From: Pseudomonadota bacterium
GTDB taxonomy: Bacteria > Pseudomonadota > Gammaproteobacteria > Steroidobacterales > Steroidobacteraceae
Length of the DNA: 25,846 bases
NCBI GenBank assembly: GCA_023423065.1
Contig: JAFAGC010000062.1
Span: forward strand, 1 to 25,846
Direction: 5' to 3'
Position 1 is the first letter of the stretch. Each line of letters begins with the position of its first letter. The position numbers and the translations under genes were made by a program. Shown here piece after piece: positions 6,400 to 12,528 of this stretch. The notes below the pieces were generated by a model, which was not told the origin of the DNA, did no database searches, and saw nothing but the letters and a program-made list of their open reading frames with translations.

Positions 6400-7233
6400 G
6401 TGTATACGCATCTCGAGCAACGCGATTCGACGCGGCCGCCGGTTTCGCTGGCCACGCTCGACAAGATGAAGCGCGAGCAGGAGAAGATCGCGTGCATCAC
6501 CTGCTACGACGCGAGTTTCGCGGTGCTGGTGGATCATGCCGACGTCGATCTCGTGCTCGTCGGCGACTCGCTCGGCATGGTGCTGCAGGGTCACGACACC
6601 ACCGTGCCCGTGACCATGGACGACATCGTCTATCACTGCAAGGCGGTCGCGCGCGGACTGCATCGCCCGTTCCTCGTCGCCGACCTGCCGTTCGCGAGTT
6701 ATCCGACGCCCGAGATCGCGCTCGCGAATTCCGTGCGCCTGATGCAGGAGGGCGGCGCGGAGATGGTGAAGCTCGAGAGCGGAATCAACCAGCTCGAGAT
6801 CGTCGAGTTCCTCGCGCACCACGACATCGCGGTGTGCGCGCATCTCGGCTTGAAGCCGCAATCGGTGCACAAGACCGGCGGCTTTCGCGTGCAGGGCCGC
6901 AATGGCGAAGCGGCGCGCCGCATGCTCGAGAACGCGAAGGCGCTCGAATCCGCGGGCGCGGACATCGTGCTGCTCGAGTGTATTCCCTCCGAGCTCGGCA
7001 AGGAGATCACCGACTCGCTCGAAGTGCCGGTCATCGGCATCGGCGCGGGTCCGGATACCGACGGGCAGATCCTCGTGTTGTACGACGTGCTCGACATCAC
7101 CACGGGCCGCAAGCCGCGCTTCGTGAAGAATTTCATGGAGGGCGCGAACTCGAACCTCGACGCGCTGCAGCGTTTCGTGCACGCGGTCAAGCAGAAGACC
7201 TACCCCGCGCCCGAACATGAATTCCATTCCTGA
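6400..7233 (+). CDS. panB: 3-methyl-2-oxobutanoate hydroxymethyltransferase (ketopantoate synthase)
   Basis: It makes ketopantoate from alpha-ketoisovalerate and 5,10-methylene-THF, the first committed step of pantothenate/CoA synthesis. The 277-aa protein shows ITCYDASFAVLVDHADVDLVLVGDSLGMVLQGHDTT, containing the metal-binding VGDS region; then TMDDIVYHCKAVARG, EMVKLESG and GAGPDTDGQILVLYDVL. The start is GTG 6400, supported by the strong Shine-Dalgarno GAGGGG (6387-6392). The N-terminus carries about 15 residues before the conserved LATLDKMKREQEKI. A weak -10-like TACCAT (6363-6368) at the end of the preceding gene could provide an extra promoter for panBC. Confidence 0.96.
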   Translation: MYTHLEQRDSTRPPVSLATLDKMKREQEKIACITCYDASFAVLVDHADVDLVLVGDSLGMVLQGHDTTVPVTMDDIVYHCKAVARGLHRPFLVADLPFASYPTPEIALANSVRLMQEGGAEMVKLESGINQLEIVEFLAHHDIAVCAHLGLKPQSVHKTGGFRVQGRNGEAARRMLENAKALESAGADIVLLECIPSELGKEITDSLEVPVIGIGAGPDTDGQILVLYDVLDITTGRKPRFVKNFMEGANSNLDALQRFVHAVKQKTYPAPEHEFHS

Positions 7234-7249
7234 GCCGCGCCGCGCCGGC

Positions 7250-8095
7250 ATGGCCACCGTCACGACGATTGCCGCCGTGCGCGAACAGGTCGCGCGCTGG
7301 CACGCGGAAGGCCGGCGCGTCGTGTTCGTGCCGACGATGGGCAACCTGCACGCCGGCCACATGAGCCTGATCGAGGCCGCCCGCAAACACGGCGACAAAT
7401 TCGTCGCGAGCATCTTCGTGAACCCGATGCAGTTCGGGCCGAACGAGGACTTCGCGCATTACCCGCGCACGCCCGGCGCCGACGCGAAGATGCTCGAGGC
7501 CGCGGGCTGCGATCTCATGTTCATGCCCGACGTCGGCGAGATCTATCCGAACGGCGCGGACAACGCCACGCGTGTCGAGGTGCCTGGCATCTCGAACATC
7601 CTGTGCGGCGAATTCCGGCCCGGGCACTTCGAGGGCGTGGCGACCGTGGTCGCGAAGCTGTTCAACATCGTCGATCCGGACGTCGCGATCTTCGGCGAGA
7701 AGGACTACCAGCAGCTCACGGTGATCCGCCGCATGGTCGCGGATCTGTGCCTGCGCGTGCAGATCGTCGGCGCGCCGACCGTGCGCGAGAGCGACGGTCT
7801 CGCGATGAGCTCGCGCAACCAGTATCTCGACGAGCGGCAGCGCGCGATCGCGCCGGCCATCCACCGCCAGTTGAAGCAGGCCGTCGCCGCGCTCGAATCG
7901 GGAGTTCGCGACTACGCGAGCATCGAAGCGGCGGGGCGCGCGGCGCTCGACGGCGCCGGCTTCCGCACCGACTACTTCAGCGTGCGCGATGCGCGCTCGC
8001 TTGCGCCGGCGAGCCCGGACACGAAGCATTTCGTGGTGCTGACCGCGGCGCGGCTCGGCAAGGCGCGCCTCATCGACAATATGACTCAGGGCTGA
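7250..8095 (+). CDS. panC: Pantoate--beta-alanine ligase (pantothenate synthetase)
   Basis: It condenses pantoate with beta-alanine using ATP to give pantothenate. VVFVPTMGNLHAGHMSLIEAA holds the HIGH-like nucleotide-binding motif. FVNPMQFGPNEDFAHYPRT, VATVVAKLFNIVDPDVAIFGEKDYQQL and ESDGLAMSSRNQYLD are all canonical. I chose ATG 7250 because it gives exactly the E. coli-like distance (31 residues) to the PTMG motif; an upstream ATG at 7217 would add 11 residues and overlap panB by 17 bp. Neither has a clear Shine-Dalgarno. No panD (aspartate decarboxylase) follows, as the cluster ends here facing queG. Confidence 0.95.
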   Translation: MATVTTIAAVREQVARWHAEGRRVVFVPTMGNLHAGHMSLIEAARKHGDKFVASIFVNPMQFGPNEDFAHYPRTPGADAKMLEAAGCDLMFMPDVGEIYPNGADNATRVEVPGISNILCGEFRPGHFEGVATVVAKLFNIVDPDVAIFGEKDYQQLTVIRRMVADLCLRVQIVGAPTVRESDGLAMSSRNQYLDERQRAIAPAIHRQLKQAVAALESGVRDYASIEAAGRAALDGAGFRTDYFSVRDARSLAPASPDTKHFVVLTAARLGKARLIDNMTQG

Positions 8096-8104
8096 CGCCC
8101 ACTC

Positions 8105-8141
8105 CTCACGCCGCCGAAGCGGCGGCGTCCGTGAGTTGTTT
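8105..8141 (+). terminator. Probable Rho-independent terminator of the panC operon, inside queG
   Basis: CTCAC-GCCGCC (8105-8115), a 5-nt loop, GGCGGC (8121-8126), a 4-nt bulge and GTGAG (8131-8135) form an 11-bp bulged stem. It is followed on the plus strand by TTGTTT (8136-8141). It starts 9 nt after the panC stop and lies wholly in the last codons of convergent queG. On the minus strand no T-rich tract follows. Confidence 0.55.
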
Positions 8142-9221
8142 GCGACGGTGGTGCTCCGCAAGGGCCCACTCCACGTGCTCGCGCACCAGCGCCGAGGGAT
8201 GTTCGCGGCGCGCCTCGAGCGCCTTCGCGTTTTCTTCGGTAGTTGGCGCGTTCCCGAGCGCTACTGCAATGTTGCGCAGCCAGCGCTCGTAACCGACGCG
8301 CCGGATCGCCGAGCCCTCGGTGCGCGCCAGGAACTCCTCCTCGGTCCACGCGAACAGCTCGCTCAGCCGCGATGCATCGAGTCGATGCCGCACCTTGAAA
8401 TCCGGGTGCGCGGCCGCGCGCGCGAACTTGTTCCAGGGGCACACGAGCTGGCAGTCGTCGCAGCCGTAGATGCGCGAGCCGATCATGCGGCGCAGCTCCA
8501 CCGGGATCGCGCCGTGCAGCTCGATGGTCAGATAGGAAATGCAGCGGCGCGCGTCGAGCTGATACGGCGCCGTGATCGCGCCGGTCGGGCAGGCGGGGAT
8601 GCAAGCGGAGCAGGTTCCGCAATGCGCGCTCGCGGGTTCGTCGACCGGCAGCGGCAGGGTAGTGAGGATCTCGCCGATGAAGAAGTACGACCCGGCATCG
8701 CGCGCGATCAGGTTGGTGTGTTTGCCTATCCAGCCGATGCCTGCCTTGCGCGCCAGCGCCTTCTCGAGCACGGGACCCGAGTCGACGAACACGCGATGAC
8801 CCATCGGACCGACGCGCGCGACGATGTCGTCGGCCAGCGCCTGCAGCGAATGGCGCATGAGCTTGTGATAGTCGCGGCCGAGCGCGTACCGGGATACATA
8901 ACCGAGATGCGGATCGCGCAAGGTGTGCCAGGCGTCCTGCGCGTCCGCGGGCCAATAGTTCATGCGCGCCGACAACACGCGCATCGTGCCCGGCACCAGT
9001 TCGTCGGGGCGTGTCCGCCGCGTGCCGTGTCTGGCCATGTACCCCATCTCGCCGTGACGTTCGTGCGCGAGCCAGCGCGCGAGGTGCGCGGCATCGACGT
9101 CGAGATCGAGATCGCTGACGCCGAGCGCATCGAAGCCGCGGGCGCGCGCGAGGTTCGCGAGCTCGAGTGTCATCGCGGCCAGGTCGCGGTCGGTCGTCAG
9201 CGGGTGAGGGTTGGGATTCAT
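8106..9221 (-). CDS. queG: Epoxyqueuosine reductase
   Basis: It carries out the last step of queuosine synthesis, reducing epoxyqueuosine in tRNA with cobalamin and two [4Fe-4S] clusters. The 371-aa protein has the QueG N-terminus (ARARGFDALGVSDLDLD, MGYMARH), the YGRDYHK-like segment YALGRDYHKLMR, VDSGPVLEKALARKAGIGWIGKHTNLI, the ferredoxin-type cluster CGTCSACIPACP, CISYLTIELHG and the second cluster GCDDCQLVCPWNKFA. The C-terminal HEAT-like part (ALRNIAVALGN-type repeats) is present. The start ATG is 9219-9221, only 27 bp from the divergent nnr ATG, as in E. coli where yjeS (queG) and yjeF (nnr) are divergent. Confidence 0.96.
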   Translation of the reverse strand: MNPNPHPLTTDRDLAAMTLELANLARARGFDALGVSDLDLDVDAAHLARWLAHERHGEMGYMARHGTRRTRPDELVPGTMRVLSARMNYWPADAQDAWHTLRDPHLGYVSRYALGRDYHKLMRHSLQALADDIVARVGPMGHRVFVDSGPVLEKALARKAGIGWIGKHTNLIARDAGSYFFIGEILTTLPLPVDEPASAHCGTCSACIPACPTGAITAPYQLDARRCISYLTIELHGAIPVELRRMIGSRIYGCDDCQLVCPWNKFARAAAHPDFKVRHRLDASRLSELFAWTEEEFLARTEGSAIRRVGYERWLRNIAVALGNAPTTEENAKALEARREHPSALVREHVEWALAEHHRRKQLTDAAASAA

Positions 9222-9240
9222 GCGGCGCCGTCAGTATAGT
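9211..9240 (+). promoter_or_regulatory. Divergent nnr/queG promoter with overlapping -10 elements
   Basis: For nnr, TTGGGA (9211-9216), an 18-nt spacer and TATAGT (9235-9240) are followed 8 nt later by the nnr ATG. For queG on the other strand, TATACT (9238 to 9233) lies 11 nt before its ATG. The two -10 hexamers share four bases. Activity is inferred from hexamers and spacing; both mRNAs would have almost no leader. Confidence 0.5.
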
Positions 9241-9248
9241 GCCCGCGC

Positions 9249-10730
9249 ATGAGCCGACCGACCGCCATCTACTCCGCCGCGCAGGTTCGCGCGCTCGATG
9301 CGTGGGAAATCGAGAAGCGGCGCGTTCCCGGATACACGCTCATGACTCGCGCCGCGGAGGGAGCGCTGAAAATACTGCGCGCCCGCTGGCCGCAGGCCAG
9401 GCGCATCGCGGTCGTGTGCGGCGGGGGCAACAATGGCGGCGACGGCTATGCACTCGCGCGCCTGGCGCGCGCGGCCGGGCTCGAGGCGCTGGTGTTCGCG
9501 GCCACTCCGCCCGACAAGCTCACCGGCGATGCGCTGCGCGCGCAGGAAGATTTCGTCGCGGCGGGCGGACTCGCGCATCCGTTCGCGGCCGAGGCGTTGG
9601 CCGGCAGCGACGTGATCGTCGACGGCTTGTTAGGCACCGGCGCGAAGGGACCGCCGCGTCCGGAGGCGCTCTCGGTCATCCGCGCGATCAACGCCGCGCG
9701 GCGGCCGGTGCTGGCGCTCGACATTCCGTCGGGCGTCGATGCCGACACCGGCGGGGTTCACGAGGCCGTGCGCGCCGAGCTCACGGTCACTTTCGTCGCG
9801 TTCAAGTCGGGCCTGTTCCTCGGCGATGGTCCGGAACATGCGGGCGTGACGCTGCTCGACGATCTCGGCGTGGTCGCGCCGGCAACGCCGCAGTTCGCGC
9901 CGCTGATGAAGCGCATCGACGAAAGCGAATTGGCGGCGGCGCTGCCGCGCCGCCGCCGCGCCACTCACAAGGGCACGAACGGAAGAGTCCTCGTCGTGGG
10001 CGGCGGTCCGGGCATGCCGGGCGCGCTGCGCATGGCGGGCGAGTCGGCTTTCCGCGTCGGTGCGGGGCTCGTCACCGTTGCGGGCCATCCGGACAATCTC
10101 GTCGCGGTGACCGCCTCGCGGCCCGAGCTCATCTATCTACCCGCGACTACCGCGTCCCTCGAAACCGCGTTGAACGCCGCCGACGTCGTCGCGGTCGGGC
10201 CCGGCCTCGGGCAAACGGACTTCGGCCGGCTCATGTGGTCGATCGTCTCGCGCGCGACCGTGCCCGTCGTCGTCGATGCGGACGCGCTGAACCTGCTCGC
10301 GCAAGACCCGGTGAAACTCTCTTCCGAATGGATACTGACGCCGCATCCGGGCGAGGCCGCGCGCCTGCTCGGTACCGACACTCGCGCCGTGCAATCCGAC
10401 AGGCTCGGCGCCGTGCGCGCGCTGCATGCGCGTTACGGCGCGGTGACGGTGCTCAAGGGCGCGGGCACCCTGGTCGCGAGCGGTCCGGTCGACGCGCCCG
10501 AGATCCATATCTGCGAACGCGGCAACCCGGGCATGGCGACCGCCGGCATGGGCGACGTGCTCACCGGTGTCATCTCGGGCCTGCGCGCGCAGATCCACGA
10601 CAGCGCGATCGCGGCGCGCGTCGGCGTGCTCGTGCATGCGCTCGCGGGAGATTCGGCCGCCCAGGGAGGCCAACGCGGCCTCATCGCGAGCGACGTCATC
10701 GCGGAGCTGCGTGGCTGGGTGAATCCGTGA
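9249..10730 (+). CDS. nnr: Bifunctional NAD(P)H-hydrate epimerase / ADP-dependent dehydratase
   Basis: It repairs damaged nicotinamide cofactors: the N-terminal YjeF_N domain epimerises NAD(P)HX and the C-terminal ribokinase-like domain dehydrates the S form with ADP. The N-terminal half has VVCGGGNNGGDGYALARL, DGLLGTGAKG and LALDIPSGVDADTG. From about residue 235 the second domain shows THKGTNGRVLVVGGGPGMPGA, VAVGPGLGQ, VVDADALNLLA, LTPHPGEAARLLG, TVLKGAGTLVA and the nucleotide-binding signature GNPGMATAGMGDVLTGVISGL. The 493-aa length is normal for the fused form. The start ATG 9249 has no Shine-Dalgarno and lies 8 nt after a TATAGT box, so translation may be leaderless. The stop overlaps the tsaE GTG by 4 bp. 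Confidence 0.96.
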   Translation: MSRPTAIYSAAQVRALDAWEIEKRRVPGYTLMTRAAEGALKILRARWPQARRIAVVCGGGNNGGDGYALARLARAAGLEALVFAATPPDKLTGDALRAQEDFVAAGGLAHPFAAEALAGSDVIVDGLLGTGAKGPPRPEALSVIRAINAARRPVLALDIPSGVDADTGGVHEAVRAELTVTFVAFKSGLFLGDGPEHAGVTLLDDLGVVAPATPQFAPLMKRIDESELAAALPRRRRATHKGTNGRVLVVGGGPGMPGALRMAGESAFRVGAGLVTVAGHPDNLVAVTASRPELIYLPATTASLETALNAADVVAVGPGLGQTDFGRLMWSIVSRATVPVVVDADALNLLAQDPVKLSSEWILTPHPGEAARLLGTDTRAVQSDRLGAVRALHARYGAVTVLKGAGTLVASGPVDAPEIHICERGNPGMATAGMGDVLTGVISGLRAQIHDSAIAARVGVLVHALAGDSAAQGGQRGLIASDVIAELRGWVNP

Positions 10731-11185
10731 CCGGCGAAGCGCCGCGCGTGTGGATCACGCGGTCGGGCGAGGAGACCGAGGCGCTGGGCGCGAGTTTGTT
10801 GGGTTCGCCGCCGGCACCCGGGGCGGCCTGCCGCATCGTCACGCTCGCCGGCGAGCTGGGGTCCGGCAAATCGACTCTCGCCCGCGGCGCGCTGCGCGCC
10901 CTGGGCGCGACCGGCCCGATCAAGAGTCCGAGTTACACGCTGCTCGAGCTCTACGAACTGCCGGCCGTGACCGTCGTGCACCTCGATCTCTATCGGCTGA
11001 TCGATCCCGACGAACTCGAAAACCTCGGTTTGTCCGACTACCACCGCCCCGGTTACCTGTGGTTGATCGAATGGCCGGAACGCGCCGCGGGTAGATTGCC
11101 CCGGGCCGACCTCGAATTTGCGTTTTCGATCACACCCGACGGTCATCGCATCGAGAGGATTGAAAAGTTTAAGCCAGATAAGTAA
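10727..11185 (+). CDS. tsaE: tRNA threonylcarbamoyladenosine biosynthesis ATPase TsaE
   Basis: It is the ATPase partner of the TsaB-TsaD complex making t6A37 in ANN-decoding tRNAs. The start is GTG 10727, overlapping the nnr stop (GTGA), and gives 152 aa, typical for TsaE/YjeE. LAGELGSGKSTLARGAL is the Walker A region, SPSYTLLELYE the switch region, HLDLYRLIDPDELENLGL the Walker-B-like stretch, and LIEWPERA the C-terminal signature. The frame is open far upstream in the nnr region, so the start rests on the overlap and on homology. The nnr-tsaE-amiB order matches E. coli. Confidence 0.94.
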   Translation: MTGEAPRVWITRSGEETEALGASLLGSPPAPGAACRIVTLAGELGSGKSTLARGALRALGATGPIKSPSYTLLELYELPAVTVVHLDLYRLIDPDELENLGLSDYHRPGYLWLIEWPERAAGRLPRADLEFAFSITPDGHRIERIEKFKPDK

Positions 11186-11200
11186 ATTCCACCGCAGGTG

Positions 11201-11230
11201 AATCCTGGAACTCCATGATGGAGAAGGATT
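11201..11230 (+). other. Hairpin in the tsaE-amiB gap (attenuator or mRNA leader structure)
   Basis: AATCCT (11201-11206) pairs with AGGATT (11225-11230), and inside it CTCCA (11211-11215) pairs with TGGAG (11219-11223) around a TGA loop. A 4/1 internal loop separates the two stems. TTT and then the amiB Shine-Dalgarno follow immediately. It could be a weak terminator/attenuator or an RNA structure controlling amiB translation. Confidence 0.5.
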
Positions 11231-11233
11231 TTC

Positions 11234-11240
11234 GGGGAGA
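11234..11240 (+). promoter_or_regulatory. Shine-Dalgarno of amiB, supporting a TTG start
   Basis: GGGGAGA lies 5 nt before TTG 11246 and supports this rare start codon as the true one: the frame has no ATG or GTG nearby that keeps the signal peptide. Confidence 0.65.
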
Positions 11241-11245
11241 CCTTT

Positions 11246-12481
11246 TTGGGGAAAAGAGTCGCGGTTTTTTTGGCGCTGTGCGCGTGGGCCGCGACGGTCT
11301 CGGGCGTTCTGTCGGCCGCGGAAATCCGCGGCATCCGCATCGGCACTAACAATTCCGGCACGCGCGTCGTGCTCGACCTGAGCGGACCCGCCAGATACAA
11401 GGCCTTCCAGCTCGACGGTCCCGGTCGCATTGTCGTCGACGTCTCCCACTCGAAGCTCAAGCCATCTCTCGCCTTGCCCTCCGCCGAAGGCGCGGTAATC
11501 GCGGTTCGTTCGGGCAAACAACCCAACAACGTCCTGCGGCTCGTGTTCGAAGTGAAGGGGCCCATCAAGCTCGCGACCGAGGTGCTCGCGCCGGACAAGG
11601 ACGGCGGCCACCGGCTGGTCCTCGATCTCGAGGATCCGAAGGGCAGATCGACAGCGACTGCGACAGCGGCCGCAACGGCGCCCGCGGCGCCGATTGCGAT
11701 CCGTCCCGCGCACGCGCCCACGGAAACGGGCCGGGACATCGTGATCGCAGTCGATGCGGGGCACGGCGGCGTCGATCCCGGCGCGTCGGGCAAACGCGGG
11801 ACGCGCGAGAAGGACGTCGTGCTCGAAATCGCCAAATCCCTCGCCGCACGCATCAACCAGGAGCCCGGCATGAAGGCCGTGCTCACGCGCGACGGCGACT
11901 ATTTCATCAGCCTGCGCGAGCGGATCCTGCGCGCGCGTCGCGCGAAGGCGGACCTGTTCGTCTCCATCCACGCGGACTCCATCGCCGACCCGGGCGTGTC
12001 CGGCTCGTCGGTCTACGTGTTGTCCGAGCGTGGCGCCACGAGCGAGGCGGCGCGCTGGCTGGCGGAGCGTGAAAACGCGGCCGATCTCAAGGGCGGCATC
12101 AAGCTCGACGACAAGGATCCGGTCTTGCAGGGCGTGCTGCTCGACCTGTCGATGACGGCGAGCATTTCCGCGAGCTTGGTCGCGGCGGACAACGTGCTCA
12201 AGTCGCTCGATCGCATCGGGGAGGTGCGCAAGCCGCGCGTGCAGCAGGCGGGATTCGTGGTGCTCAAATCGCCCGACATTCCGTCGATGCTGGTGGAGAC
12301 CGCGTTCATTTCGAATCGCGAGGACGAGCGCAAACTCACTCAGCCCGCCCATCGCGCGAAGCTGGCGAACGCCATCTTCTCGGGCATCGAGCAGTATTTC
12401 GCGGGCAACGCGCCCGACGGCACGCGCCTCGCGGCCGCCCGCCGCAACGGCGGCAGCGGCACGCAGACCGAACTGCGGTAG
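11246..12481 (+). CDS. amiB: N-acetylmuramoyl-L-alanine amidase with AMIN domain (AmiB/AmiC type)
   Basis: A periplasmic zinc amidase that cuts the stem peptide from N-acetylmuramic acid, mainly for daughter-cell separation. The signal peptide covers residues 1 to about 24 (KR, then VAVFLALCAWAATVSGVLSA, cleavage near SA-AE). An AMIN domain follows to about 130 (EIRGIRIGTNNSGTRVVLDL...), then an Ala/Thr linker and an Amidase_3 domain. Zinc ligands are H173 (VDAGHGG), E194 (VVLEIAK) and H242 (FVSIHADS), and the catalytic Glu is E351 (MLVETAFISN). The stretch around DKDPVLQGVLLDLS probably contains the autoinhibitory helix relieved by an EnvC/NlpD-type activator. At 411 aa there is no LysM domain, unlike E. 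coli AmiB. The name follows synteny (tsaE-amiB-mutL). The start is TTG 11246; a T7 run occurs at 11265-11271. Confidence 0.93.
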   Translation: MGKRVAVFLALCAWAATVSGVLSAAEIRGIRIGTNNSGTRVVLDLSGPARYKAFQLDGPGRIVVDVSHSKLKPSLALPSAEGAVIAVRSGKQPNNVLRLVFEVKGPIKLATEVLAPDKDGGHRLVLDLEDPKGRSTATATAAATAPAAPIAIRPAHAPTETGRDIVIAVDAGHGGVDPGASGKRGTREKDVVLEIAKSLAARINQEPGMKAVLTRDGDYFISLRERILRARRAKADLFVSIHADSIADPGVSGSSVYVLSERGATSEAARWLAERENAADLKGGIKLDDKDPVLQGVLLDLSMTASISASLVAADNVLKSLDRIGEVRKPRVQQAGFVVLKSPDIPSMLVETAFISNREDERKLTQPAHRAKLANAIFSGIEQYFAGNAPDGTRLAAARRNGGSGTQTELR

Positions 12482-12497
12482 CAGGCCCCCGCGGCGG

Positions 12498-12503
12498 TAA
12501 GAT
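12498..12503 (+). promoter_or_regulatory. -10-like TAAGAT upstream of mutL
   Basis: TAAGAT lies 25 nt before the mutL ATG at 12529 and overlaps the alternative upstream ATG 12502. No convincing -35 is present. If used, the transcript would start near 12510 and exclude the upstream ATG. Confidence 0.3.
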
Positions 12504-12528
12504 GCCGGCTCCTTTCCGGGGCCCGCGC

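Noticed and set aside
3495..7413. Long antisense open frames opposite pcnB and panB-dNK (for example 3495-5063 and 5575-7413).
   Set aside because: They lie opposite well-conserved genes and have Arg/Glu/Leu-rich sequence without any recognisable motif, which is typical of antisense frames in high-GC DNA.
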